Assembly (NCBI GenBank): GCA_019787685.1
Contig: JAHNUO010000047.1
Span: 62,001 to 126,000 of the forward strand
Direction of reading: 5' to 3'
Length of the DNA stretch: 64,000 bases
From: Chiua virens
Lineage: Eukaryota; Basidiomycota; Agaricomycetes; Boletales; Boletaceae
Below the pieces are notes generated by a model. The model saw only the letters and a list, made by a program, of their open reading frames with translations, ran no database searches and was not told where the DNA came from. Both the position numbers and the translations under genes were made by a program. Positions 1 through 11,900 of this stretch are shown here, one piece after another; positions within the stretch are counted from its first letter, which is position 1, and each line of letters opens with the position of its first letter.

Positions 1-52
1 CACTATTATCTCGCTTGGACTCTCGCTCGTCTTCTGTGCGTTCCCAGCTGCC
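1..52 (+). repeat. Partial minisatellite-like unit at window edge
   Basis: The first ~50 bases resemble the long unit of the minisatellite at 14.97-15.43 kb: both carry an 'actatctcg'-like stretch followed by 'tcttctgtgcgttcccag'. It lies in front of, and partly inside, the first open frame. The element it belongs to is cut by the window edge. Confidence 0.4.
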
Positions 53-2575
53 AGCTGGGCTTTTGAATCTTCCCTCCTCTGTTACTCAGAGATCAGAGCG
101 GCTGAGGACCAAACCATATGAGAAGCCCGGGAAGCTTGTCAAGGTTGCCAACAGGTGCCCAGCGCGTGGAGCGCTGCCACCTGAGAAACCCAAGAAACCC
201 AAGAAATCTAAGCAGAAAGACCAAACTGCGTCGTGGGTTCCTCGGTCAGCCCCACATTTCCAGAAGCTCGAAGACCTCGATGGACTAATTGGATTGCTGG
301 GCTCTGCGGCGTCGTCGGCTACAACTTGGGTTCATGAAATCTCTCAGGCATATGGGGCTTTGTCTGCGGATCCTCATTCACTTAGGTCCATTGCGGAGCA
401 ATGCCAAGATCTGGATAGCGGCACGGCAGTCGATCAAGTTTCCTCTCTCTCATCTATCGTGGGGCAATGTCGCAATCTGCAGCAGAAGTCTATCCGGGTT
501 GATTTTGCCTTTATGATCAGCTGTATGCGGCTGACGCTGAAGTGCCAGAGGTGAGTAAGCCTTTCTCTAATATCTACTTGTATGGATAAGCTGTTTTCAG
601 TATCAGGGTTCAAACTAAACAGAACCTAGAAGGCATTTTCGAGAAGGAGCTAGGAGGCTCCTGCAACGTGGGCTTCCAAACCTTTTCAAGATGGCATTCA
701 GCAGGTTCCAAGTTCGCCAGGGTGGCAGCTGGGGGTAGCCTCTACCTCCTAATTCTGATTGCAGGTCTGGGATTGCAAAAAGCACTTACGAAGATGCTGG
801 GGAATCTCCCGTTAGAATTTGGAAATTTACTACGTACGCCGCCGAAGGGTGAGTTGTTGTTTCTGCCCTCTACAGAGTTAAATCTCATATTAAGGGTAGA
901 AAGTCCTAGTAGACGGATCATTGCTTCAAATATTGTGCCTAGCATCTCTTGCATGATGGAAGCTTGGCCTATTCCCATGGCTGAAATGTTCCCCTCTGAG
1001 GGTTTGCCTTCTCAGTTTGTGAGCAAAGACCTGGAAAATACTGATGTCTTTTTTGATCATTTCAAAACCAAGTAAGAGGTATAATCAATAATTCAGTCTA
1101 GCTGCTGACCATTCATTCAAGTTCCTTTGGTCTCATTGACCGTGATGTGGCATTATGGGAGCCCTGCTATATGAAAGGCTCAGAACCTCTATCCTTTTTG
1201 AGGCTGGTGACTTTTGCAGAACCACAAACTCCTATGCACTTTCAGAGTGGAAGGCAAAGCAACTATAAACTGCCAACTTCCCCCCTGCTGACATTGCCTT
1301 CTCCCTGTTCAACCATCCATACGTTGTTTGACTGTTCTCATCAGGCAAATATGTCTTTTCCTATACCCCACGAACCAACTCAACGAGAAGAATGGACTCA
1401 GCATGAAAGGCAATTGGCAGAGGGTGCTCCTGTGATAAAGGACTTGAAGGACTTCAAAGACAAGGCTTGTATGGCTGTTTTGTCTGTTGAGCTGGAGCTA
1501 ACGTTGTAAGGCTAGGTGGCCAGCATGTACCCTAAAGGCGTCAAGCATGCCCAAGGGCAGTATATTCGAGTGCCAATGGCAGTGCTTGGAGGGTAGGCAG
1601 TCTGATATATAAACATTATGAGGGCTTACAATACTTGCTTAAACAGTAGCAATATTGACATTAGGTGTAGTGATGGAAGTCTTCTAGCTTTCATTTCGAC
1701 CTCTATGCCCCCCCATCTCCGAGATATGCTTTGTGACCTTTTGGCTTTGATTTGCCCTGCTTCAAGTTTCTCGCCCACTGCTCAAGAGGTTGCCTCTGAT
1801 AAGTATGACCATCCAGCAAAGGATTTCCGAGCCATGCATTGGTCCTGGTACTTCAAATATGGGACATCAGTGAGTATGATTCATATATTGAGCTGGTGGC
1901 CAGCATCGTGAAGGCTGATACTCAGCTTCAGGGAGAGGGTGCACCTGAAGACATTCACCCATATTACTTAGACAGGGATGGCTGCACACGTACAAATCAT
2001 TCCCAGTTTATCCCATATTTGTCTCAAGAAACCTTCGATCATGAAGAGACGTATCACCTCTTTACAGAAGGCTTTGGGGTTATATTGGAATGGCTACAGC
2101 AAACTGTACGTGTATTGTCTGTATAATGCCTCTAAGTTAATAGATGTTGCAGCTCAAGTCCTGGTTACCTGAGGAATACAAGATAATTGCTCAAGTTGCT
2201 TCTGTACTTCCAGAGAACGCACCCTCCCCTGTGCATCCGTTTACTTCTTTGGTACTCAATTTCAACGCATGTACAAGGGCACATCGTGACTGCGGCGACC
2301 TTCTTTTTTGCTTGGTCTTGCCTATTGGCCATTTTCAGGGGGGTTCTTTGGTTCTAGTAGAGCCAGGTCTTGTTCTGGATCTGAGACAGGGTGATTTCAT
2401 AGTATTCCGTTCAAGCGAGGTCAGCCATTTTAATCTGAAGTATGCGGGTAACAGGGCCTCTCTTGTCCTATACTCAGACAGTACCTTGGAAAAATGGAGG
2501 AAAAACCAGAATAATTGGAACCATAACATTTACACGAGGTGCTTCCAGGAAGGAGATCCAAATCGCGAGGATTAG
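15..2575 (+). pseudogene. Broken TET/JBP-like 2OG-Fe(II) dioxygenase
   Basis: The last exon (about 2153-2575) carries the double-stranded beta-helix core: an HRD iron-binding triad start (in THRD-like context, ARAHRDCGDL), then GHFQGGSLVLVEPG, GDFIVFRSSEVSHFN with the distal histidine, and an NRASLVLYSD strand with the arginine that would hold 2-oxoglutarate. This spacing is that of the fungal TET/JBP family, which oxidises 5-methylcytosine or thymine and is spread with KDZ transposons in mushrooms. Introns fit at about 551-600, 1072-1121 and 2106-2152 with matching phases. The N-terminal exon has a Lys/Pro-rich basic stretch. Between 1506 and 1850 the frame breaks: a stop near 1507, a shift near 1535, TAG at 1594-1596 and another shift near 1850. 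The catalytic domain itself looks complete. The 5' end may lie outside the window. No KDZ transposase is visible next to it. Confidence 0.6.
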
Positions 2576-3073
2576 AAGATACTCTGCAGACTTATCCTAC
2601 TTTATCATACGAGATCGTCCCACTATTGCCTACCTTATGTTCTGCTTACTATTTCATCTCAAACTTTAACGTTAGAAGTTGACGCTGCACCGACTGCCAC
2701 TGGCGGGTTTTGAAGCATTGTTGGGAGAAGGCACGAATGAGAGGCAATGCTATACGACTCCTTCGAGAGTTTTACTTAAAACCTAGGTACCAAGCTTAGG
2801 ATATGACAGCCTTAACCTCTGTAGAGCGTCGTCTCCAGGAAGATATACCGGTAGATCGCAGAACCCAGTTTCTGAACCTAGCCTGGAACCCGTTCAGATA
2901 AGTTCCACCCTGCGATATGTACAGAGGAGTTCGATCAATACTCGTAATGAGATAAGACATTATCGTGCCGTATATTGCTTATCACCAGCGGTACAAACTC
3001 TGCTCGCTGGAAGGGTACGCAAGCTACGCGACCTGAAATATTAGCAATTCGACCCAGGCCAAGGCCGCCTGGT
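2576..3073. other. No recognisable gene
   Basis: I see no coding region that I can name. It may hold the ruined 3' end of the phosphofructokinase relic that follows on the minus strand, but I could not align its C-terminal motifs. Confidence 0.4.
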
Positions 3074-4512
3074 TCAAATCATCAGACCGCTGCTCGTACT
3101 AAAGCTAAAGCAGCGTTGTTCGCGATGCCATATGTATGCGTACCCTAGATGTCTTGATGGGTTAGCTCGAACTTGAATATCATAGCTACGTACTGCCAGA
3201 GCACCCACCGTCGCAATACTGTGTCCCGCACTTGCTGCTGTGCATCTCAACGGCGAACGCTCAGTTCCAACTTGCCGACGCACGTGGCTTGAGATTATCG
3301 CGGGAAGGTGCGCCTTCGGATGATGAACGGCAGGTACGCCTTGCGCCTTGCCGAGGATGAACAACAAGTTACAGATTTCAAAGGAATTGATGAGCACGAA
3401 GCCCTGCACATTGTGCTCTTGGAAGCGAGAAGTCGCATCTACAGTTGCTTTGGTCTACAGTAAAGGAACTTGATGAGCACGTATGCGTCAAGTTGCGGAT
3501 GAAATCCTACCATGGCAACAGCTTCCACGAGGGGCACAGGGTTATCTTGTTTTCGTATATACTAATGGCATGTCAGAGGTAGCCTGAAGCAGGGTGTTGA
3601 CGACGTCGACGCTCTGAAACATAGGCTATAAAAAGCATCAAAAAGGAACTTGTGGCTAGAAGCGCTCATCAGCGTACGGTCAAGCGCACACAGTCTGCCG
3701 CTGCGTTGTGTATGCCCTAGTGGGGTGACCGCGTGTCGAGCCCAGGGGTTCATTGGGAACGTCTTTGATGTGATCAACATAAATAGACTGTAGGTTAGAG
3801 TCGTGGACTTCTCAGCGACGATGTTAATGGTCTTGTGTTTGCCGATTTGACGGTGCTGGAAGTATGTGAACAAGAAAACACGAGAAAATGGACAAAAAGC
3901 CCACGCACTGGATTATAGTATTCCCAAGGATTTACTTCGAGAGGGCGTTCAGGAATGAATATGAAATCCACACCCCACTATCACCGCAAGGTCAACGGGG
4001 TAGTTCTCGACACGACTCAGACGGACGCACCTGACACCAGCGAGGAAGGCTAACCAACTGCAATGCCTGCCTATGACCTCGAGCACAAATGTTCTCGAGT
4101 GCGACGTGATCGTTGAATTGATGTCCTTGATGGCTTCACATATCCTATGCAAGGTTGTTGGCGCGCTGATGGTGAGATCGCCAGCCATACTCAAATCGTT
4201 GTTGATGAAGCCAACAAGCCCAACGATGCGAAGGTGACCGTGCTCGGTGAGCTGTTCTTGGGAGATTCTACCGTGTGTGGAGAGAATCGAGAAGCATGGG
4301 CGAAACGAAAGATGTCGGCTCTGGGGACCCATGACCACCACAAATGACGAGTACATCAATACCTGCTTTGATAAGGTTGATATAGTTATGCTGCAGGATA
4401 GACAACCTTCTAAAAAAAATGCCGACCTTCTGGGGTGCGATAAGCTTTTGAACGGGCAGTTCCAATAGGTGTATGTACCGCCCTGAGTGCGATTTAGCTC
4501 AAGCCACATCAA
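3074..4512 (-). pseudogene. Decayed fungal 6-phosphofructokinase
   Basis: Several frames on the minus strand line up in order with the fungal PFK subunit, which phosphorylates fructose-6-phosphate in glycolysis: GIDVLVICGGHGSPEPTSF (~4300-4370), RIVGLVGFINNDLSMAGDL, a HRICEAIKDINSTITSHSR stretch, FVLEVIGRHCSWLAFLAGV (~4010-4260), then IGKHKTINIVAE and TPLGHTQRSGRLCALDR (~3660-3850), and weaker second-half motifs including a LPAIISSHV stretch (~3080-3400). The family GGDGS metal site reads GGHGS and the IDND catalytic motif reads INND, so two key aspartates are gone. Segments lie in different frames with stops between them. The N-terminal ~80 residues and the far C-terminus were not found. It is clearly dead; a functional copy presumably exists elsewhere. 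Confidence 0.75.
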
Positions 4513-5880
4513 GCGTCAACCGCAAGATACCTCTGCAAATCAAACGCCAAGGTTTTGGGGTCTGGACAAGATAGGAATCTGCTCGACAAAGACATGCGAA
4601 CAAACTCCCCATGGCAATAAGAATGTTCTCGGGATGCAAGAGTCAAGGTTATGAGCAAGCGCCGAGTGGCTTCGAGGTTCGTATTGTGTGGTTTGCTCGT
4701 ATTTGCACCTATAGCGACCGACGGCCTGTCTTCTACAGATAGTATGACAACGCCCAACGCAATTTCAAGAAGACCACCCGCGACTCGTCGTAACTGTCTC
4801 TGACCTGTCATTAGATGACTGCTCGACTATCGTTATGCAAGGATAAAGTGGTCTGGTGGCTCAGTCCTGTCCATCTGGAAGAGTAACTTCAAGTTCAAAA
4901 GGTTCAAAGGTGAGATGGCCGCTTCTCTTGTGGCATCTTGTAGGTCGACTCATTTATATTACCAGAGCCTTGCATGAAGTACTACCATGATGAACCCGTC
5001 AACGAGTACCAAACTTATGTAAAACACGTTGGTCGAACGCGTAATTCTACGATCCGCCACTGCCTTTGATTCCCAGTGACTGCTCCGAAGGCTGAATCGC
5101 CCGCTCGAAATGATCTACCTTCGAACAAAACGATGGGCAGAAGCAAAGGTGTAACTGTTCACGAAACTCTATCTCTGCGCAGTGGACCCATGCTGTTGTT
5201 GTTCTATTGCAACTGCCATGTGCATTGTTTCGTCGAGTTTCCACGAGACTGGGGCATCGGCGAGCAATCATTCATGTATTGGAGGTTGATGACACGCCAG
5301 TGGGTTCTCATCACGTATGACGTGGCTTTACTGCTCATGGTCCCTGAGTCTCAGGCACCCCATCCTTGGTGAGCTTTTCAAATTGGGATCTCGTGCTACA
5401 CTCACCTTCCCATCCCATGCGTCACTCGCGTCTGTGGTCGGTCCGAACAGTATGCTGGCGCTCAACGCAAGGATTATCTGGACTGCTTGCATTCAGTTCA
5501 ATTGCTCCCAATGTGAAATCTGGACCGCCAATATTACTACGAGTCTGTGTGCGTTGCACCGAGGCCAGACGTGAACAGTTTCTGGCGAGCGAACCATCAT
5601 AACTGCCTGCTTGTGCGGACGAGAAATAGGACAATCATTTGATGATCACATTGATGGTGCGTGTCCGCCGTTGATTCCACCAGCGTGGGTTAACCCTCAG
5701 TGTAGCTCTACACGAAGTTGTGCTGTTGTTCATGTCCACTACGTCGAAGTATACTTTCCAGTCATCCTCCGTATTGAACAAGAAAAGTACCTACCACATG
5801 TGTCCACCACGTCGTTCCCGTGCTGGGACCACTCTGCCACTTCTCAGACCCGTTGTCTGGCGCACACATCCATGTCTTGT
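4513..5880. other. No recognisable gene between two relics
   Basis: Short open frames exist on both strands but none has a domain I recognise, a consistent intron pattern or a frame bias. The left part may contain the unalignable 5' end of the phosphofructokinase relic. Confidence 0.4.
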
Positions 5881-5882
5881 AC

Positions 5883-7090
5883 CGCCGCATGCATCGTTTG
5901 GCCATCCTTGTGGTGTTTATGGTATGCCTCACCTTCAGCATGCTTGGCATGCGTATGTTGGTTGTATTCGACGAGGTACAGCCATCCCGCTCCGTCCGCA
6001 CGTACTCTCTTGATCTCGCTCATTCGGTCTTATGCAATCAACATGCCCCAGCGCAACACATCGGAAGGGTCTGCTGTACCGGGCCTGACTTCCTCATTCC
6101 TACTTGGCATCATGCTCAACATCCTTGACAAATCCGACATGCATCCCAAATCCCTTGCACCAACTCTACTGCCACCCGTCTTACCTACCTGCCCCACAGC
6201 AATCTTCACAAACAACGGATGGCCTTTGAAAATGCCCTCACACTCGTGTATCCTCTCAATCACACCCTCTTTGTTCCACCTGCTCGCCTTGGTCCCAAAA
6301 CTCTGTGTTCCGTTCACTCTCTCGCACTCGCCTGGATGTTCCGACTGGGTGATAAACAGCAAGGGCGATGTTTCCGCGCGCATATCTCAGCGGACATACC
6401 ACCAGATGAATGCGTGGGTTATGTGGCATACACGCTTGTCCCGTGGGCTTGGCTTGTGAATTTGAGGCTGATTGAGGTTCAGCAGGCCCTTGTACACGTC
6501 TCAAACGAGACTGCGGAGTGGAATGAAGAAAGATTGGGCGTCCGTCCCAACGAAACGCTGTTTCTACCCGACGCGGAGCCACACAAGTTTCACCCCGTGG
6601 ATACCCCTGGTCCCGCACGGGGGGGTGACAAATGCCATCATTCCGATCGATATACTCACCATGGTACTCGAACGTCTCATCCAGCTCGGCACGCTTGTCG
6701 GTTCTTCGTGGCTCCGACTCAGGAAGGCCGGAGACTGTCAGTTTCGTAGCAAGGTACGGCGGTGCACGGTTCTCAAACGCTGCGTTGACACTGGCCACAG
6801 AGAGGAACAGGGAAGCCCTTGGAGGGACGTACGTAGCTGCACACGTCCGTATAGGCGATGGTCGTTTTCAAGCAAGGGTACGGAGAAATGTAAGGCTCGT
6901 CTGGTGGATATTTGTGTGGGACGTTCTGAGGGTGGATGCACAAATGGTGTTGACACTGGAAAAACGCATCCTGCCCCAAGCAAAGTCAGTCGTTAGCAAT
7001 ATTCACGGCAAGGATGATAGCGAGGATGTAGATATTGACGATATACTGGGACCACCAGAGATACTTCTGGACAAATCTAGCCTAAGGGGA
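5883..7090 (+). pseudogene. O-fucosyltransferase-like glycosyltransferase relic
   Basis: Upstream, about 5883-5950, an open frame starts with a basic residue pair and a hydrophobic stretch that would make a type II signal anchor. Around 6165-6620 comes LPHSNLHKQRMAFENALTL followed by LNHTLFVPPARLG, which I recognise as the start of the nucleotide-sugar binding fold in fungal GDP-fucose O-fucosyltransferase-like proteins; at ~6815-6900 GGTYVAAHVRIGDGRFQ matches their HVRxGD motif. Such enzymes act in the secretory pathway. The reading frame changes twice: at a run of seven G (6619-6625) and again near 6755. The stretch between (IPIDILTMVLERLIQLGTL) is in a third frame. The end after ~7090 is not recognisable. 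Donor specificity cannot be read from this; the family assignment is by memory of the motif pattern. Confidence 0.5.
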
Positions 7091-7438
7091 CCCCACCCGC
7101 AATTGCCACCTCTCCATAACATGTTTTCTCCCGAGCTCTCTTGCCGCAACCCACTCCATACAACACCAAGCCTTCGGGGTCACGTCTTCAGTCCTAGTTT
7201 AATTTGCTTGTTTCCAGTCTGCACACGCCTACCACCATTTCAAAGCAACCATTCAGATTCTCCGAGTTGTTTATCACTCCCTACACACATCCACTTGGTT
7301 AGATTCCTTCCCTTCCTTTGCTGTCTGTACCTGATAGCCAGTCATGTTTTGTTGCCAGAGGTGTATGTCACACTTGTACCAGTCTTAATGAACAGTGCAT
7401 GTGTTGACACGGCATGTAGTATAGCATATTGTTGTTAA

Positions 7439-7890
7439 GGTAATGCATAGATCATTTTTCTAAATTGATCGTCAAGGGTGTGCGCGTATCAGAACGGTAC
7501 TTAGTGTGCTGACTGTCTGAACAACAACTTGAACTTAGCGTTCAATCATCTGATTGGCATAAACGTCAGCAAACTTGCTACCAGATCTATTCACAAAGAT
7601 ATAATATAGGCAATCCATGTTAATTTATAATCTAAATGATATTTAATTCTAATTGGCAGATAATTGGTGATCAAAGAGTATCTTAGTCTGTTCTATTGAT
7701 ATTAAATTGTAAACAGTATCTGGGAATATCATCACCCCCCCCCCCCCCCCCCCCCCCAATTTCCTGATGTAGGACATTCATTTGTAGCGCCCCCACTATT
7801 TATGGTGTTGATCGTTTCATGTTCGCCACCGCGTACATACAGGGCATCCCATACCTCAGGACCTCATATCTAACTGCTCCATGCTCTCGC
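7439..7890. other. Non-coding, AT-rich stretch with poly-C tract
   Basis: No gene is seen. The stretch is AT-rich around 7560-7730 and contains one uninterrupted homopolymer of C (listed separately). Confidence 0.5.
7735..7757. repeat. Homopolymer of 23 C
   Basis: A run of 23 consecutive C residues is read directly. It may be a genuine slippage-prone tract or an assembly artefact. Confidence 0.9.
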
Positions 7891-8268
7891 GCATCGACTA
7901 CTTCAACCATTTCGAACGCACCCCGTACTGAGGATGAATAGACGAATCAAATTGCACGTGTGAAGCAGAAGACGATAACCAGCAACACTCGTAGGCATAT
8001 CTGAACAACAGTGGACAAATATCTCGGAGAACTTGCTGACCGATCGACGATGGTTTGTAGCCAAGACGAAACACCGCGTGCAAGGGGTACAAGCGACTCG
8101 GATCAGCTTGCAACTTGGGTCAATCTCATCCCTCGAAAGAGATGCACCCTTCGTCGGATGACGACAAGCGGGACACGAGTCATGTTTCCTACATAACATC
8201 AACGTAACAGCCAGCGTCAGGAATATCGAAGAAATGTTACTCTGTGATTAGCCAGTTCCCTTCACTCG

Positions 8269-8667
8269 TCAACGAATGCAAACTATTCTCTGCTCCGCAG
8301 CCCATGAGCAACAATCACGGCGACCTGTATAACAAGGAAAGGACACGCAACTCCCGGTGAATGCCACCCCAAACTCCTCGGCTGTGTGTTGATGAGCAGT
8401 GCCCGCAAGTTCCACGACCACACGGGTGCGGTCAAAGTTACGAGCAGTCTGGTCGAATATACTTAATGACCTAGCAGATAAAACATCATATAGCCTCACC
8501 TTTCCCCACTCTATCTGCTTTGATCCCTCGCCTGGCTTACTGAAGTCCATAGCCTCGTCGAGAATTCGTTCGAGACATCGTGCCCCAAGTCCAAGGTAAA
8601 TGACAAGCATCTCTATGAGTTCATTGTACCTACGGTTTGTGAACATGAAGCAACACATAAGACCCAC
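8269..8667 (-). other. Unrecognised open frame, possible gene fragment
   Basis: An open frame of 132 codons with ordinary composition (charged and hydrophobic residues mixed, e.g. LARNFDRTR-like and GKVRLYDVLSARSLSIFDQ stretches) that reads like real protein, but I cannot place it in a family. It overlaps no other relic. Given its surroundings it is more likely a fragment than a gene. Confidence 0.25.
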
Positions 8668-8943
8668 ATCGAAAAGGACTCACCGATCGCTCTCGTTCGC
8701 CCCAACGCCAAAAACACCACTCAGATCGCTTCCCGTATCCTCGAGGTTGGCATTAATTTTGTCCACATTCTCCACGAGACCACCAACAAGGTTCACTGCA
8801 CGTCGGAAGGGCATTGGCCTGCGTCGTTGGCGTCGTCCTTATTAGGAGCGGTGCCTGCACTGGGAAGAGATATTCCTCTCGGCCTACCCAGGAAGTTTCT
8901 CAAAATGCAGCAGCCATTTCTGCGCCCGCTTGTAAGTCCCTGA
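8656..8943 (+). other. Unrecognised open frame abutting the C1-THF synthase relic
   Basis: An open frame on the plus strand (about 95 codons, no clear start) contains a protein-like stretch with IALVRPNAKNTTQIASRI and GAVPALGRDIPLGLPRKFL. I do not recognise it. It ends a few bases before the truncated 3' end of the C1-THF synthase relic, so it marks foreign sequence joined at that breakpoint. Confidence 0.25.
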
Positions 8944-8951
8944 GTCCATAC

Positions 8952-11900
8952 TCATCCGCCAATAGCTCTATAAAAATTTAGATGTCTTGTCAAGGGTCTA
9001 CCAGCATGGGCGAAGTACAAGGGAAATAACACACTGGGAAGGTTACGACAGCCTTGACGAGTATAGGTGTCCAATTGCTTGCGAGCCAGCTCACTGAGTT
9101 CGATGCCGTCCGCACGGTAAACTTCTTTACAGATGATGTCGATCTTCTCATCGATGGGGAGATCGACATCGTAAAGGAACTTGAAGCTGGACTCTCCCTT
9201 GCAAGCCGCGACAACTGCTTTGGCCAGAGCACCAGCACCAGCTCCTCCTTCGGCGCAATAGTTGCTAACTACTGCTGCATCGGCGCCAGCAACGAGTGCC
9301 TCCCGACGGATAAGCTGAAGCTCAGCATCGGAATCAGACCTAAACGAGCGTGCCATTTGTGAGAGAGAAAAAAGTGAGAAGTAAACATACGAGAAACGAT
9401 TGATAGCAATAATAACTTCGAGGCCGAATTTACCCGCATTCTGGATGTGTCGGGCAAGGTTCTCGCATCCTTTCTGGAGGGTACTAAGATCCTCCTTGGT
9501 GTAGGTGTCAGTGAGGGGTTTGCCGGGAGTCGCTTCGGGTCCTCCGCCGTGCATCTTCAGTGCCCGGGTCGTCACTACGATCGCGGTAGTATCCGGCCTG
9601 AGGCCTGAGATTCGGCACTTGATGTTGCAGAACTTCTCCATACCCATATCGGCACCAAATCCACCTTCAGTAAGCACATAATCGACACAGTCAGCAGAGT
9701 CACCTGGTTCCGTTCCCGCGAGCTTGAGAGCAACACGATCAGTAAGAATAGAGGAGTTGCCGTGTGCAATGTTGGCAAAAGGACCAGCATGAACGAAAAC
9801 AGGAGTGCCTTCAAGTGTCTGCATCAAGTTAGGCTTGACGGCGTCCTTCATCAACACTGCAAGAGCACCTCCGACACCAATGTCATCGGCTGTGACGGCT
9901 TCACCACGTTTGCTTGTGGCAACAACCATTGCCCCAAGTCTCTCACGCATGTCATTTAGATCCGTTGTCAAAGCCAACACGGCCATGCATTCACTTGCAA
10001 CGGCAATGTTGAAATCGGCCTCCCGTTCATGCCCTTGCTCAGTACGATTGCGACCAAGTGTAACTTGACGCAGGAAACGGTCATTGGTATCCAGAACGCG
10101 GTTCCAAGTCATTGTCTCTGGGTCAATATCGAGGCGAGCGAAACGGTTGATTTCTTCCGGCGTAAGATCATTGGGATTGGTCTTGTTGATGCCAAGTTTT
10201 TGCAAACATTTGAACATCAGAGGAGCAAACTCGCGTTTGCCCTTCTTGGTGGGTACGAGTCGGCTATAAAGAGCCTTGTCGGACTGAGTGGCCTCGTGGA
10301 ACATACGTGCGTCGAGAGCAGTAGCTGAATTTGAGCTGAATGGTTGTTAGGGCATCTTTACCACAATTAATGAACGACACGAACCAAGCAAATTGTTGGC
10401 AGCCGTCACCGCATGGATATTGTGGGGTCGCGTTCCGCTGTGCTGACGAAGCGTGGAAGGCAATATGCGAGTGCGGAAAGGGAAGGAGACTGAGCCGATA
10501 GAGGTTTGGTGAGTGAGCGAGAAAGAGATAGCGCGTCCGTGTGTTGGAAAGCGGAATTGATCGGAAAGAGTGCGGAATCGTCGGATACGGAAAATGTGCG
10601 GAACGTTCGGAAAACTTTGGATTGGACTAGAACTCGATACTGATGATATGATGCTGATCGTGATGATGATGATGATGATGATGAGACGGATTGTACAAGG
10701 TAGTTTATATACGAAAGTGAAAAGGCTATGAAATGTATAGTAAGTGGTGAGCTTAACGACGTCAAATAAAATGAAAAAGCAGTGGAACGCTCGGACCAGA
10801 TCTGTAGCCGGATGCGGAGTAATCCTTACAATATCGCCAGTCAGACGTAAGTTGAACTGCAGAATGCATCAGTAACCTGCTGTCAAGCCAAGATCAAACT
10901 AATCTTACTTCATCCATAGGAATAACCTAACTGTAATCACCACGGGCGGGACCACCCTTGATACCAAAGGTAGGTCCTTGACTGGGCTGACGGACGCAAG
11001 CAAAAGCAGGACGACCTAGGTGTGCACCCAAAGCTTGTGCAAGACCAATGGTTGTGGTCGACTTGCCCTCACCCAGAGGTGTGGGAGTGATACTAATACA
11101 ATCATCAATACCGACCGTTGTTCGACTTGGGAACACACTCACCCGGAAATGACGATATACTTGCCATCTTTACGATGGGCCAACCGATTCAAAACGCCAA
11201 GTTCAACCTTTGCTTTATGCTTGCCGTAGCTCTCCGACTCATCAGGCTGAAGACCAATCTCGCGTGCGGGCTGAGTGACTGGCTTTAGTGTGTGTGCCAT
11301 GGCAATCTCGATGTCGCTTGGAACTTGAGTCTTGATGTCAAGGGGGAGTGGTACGAGCTTGCGGGCACGAGCTTGTTCGAACTGACGGACAGCAGCTGTA
11401 AGGGCACTCTCCATCAATAGGGCGACAGTCATCGGACCAACGCCTCCTGGAACGGGGGTAATGTGGGAGGCATATAGCGCTGCTTGGTCGTACTCTACAT
11501 CACTAACCAGACGCTGGCCAGACATCTTGGTCGCATCTGGGAAGATCAAGAATGAGACTTTCACCAAAGGAGGACATGGGATTCAGAATACCTGGGATAG
11601 AATTGATGCCCACGTCAATGACAACCGCACCGGGTTTGATCCAAGAACCCTTGACGAACTCGGCCTGTCCGATAGCGGCGACAAGAATATCGGCTTGCCT
11701 GACCTGAGAAGAAGGGTATTGTGAGAAATGCTCACGGATGAGAAATAATGTACTCACAAACTGCTCGAGGTTCTTTGTACGACTGTGACACTGGGTCACT
11801 GTCGCGTCCTTGTTCCTCAAGAGACTACGACAGGGTTCCCGACGATATCACTGCGACCGAGTACGACAGTGTTGGCACCGGAGATGGTGACACCAGTCGA

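Noticed and set aside
1..2575. Searching for a KDZ transposase next to the dioxygenase
   Set aside because: No such domain was seen in any frame to the right; it could only lie left of the window.
3066..3085. GGTTCAAATC, a B-box-like match
   Set aside because: No cloverleaf fits and it lies at the end of the phosphofructokinase relic.
10421..10830. Treating the 410-bp block as a long intron
   Set aside because: No AG acceptor stands before the next codon, and the ATAT duplication with TGT/ACA ends explains it better.
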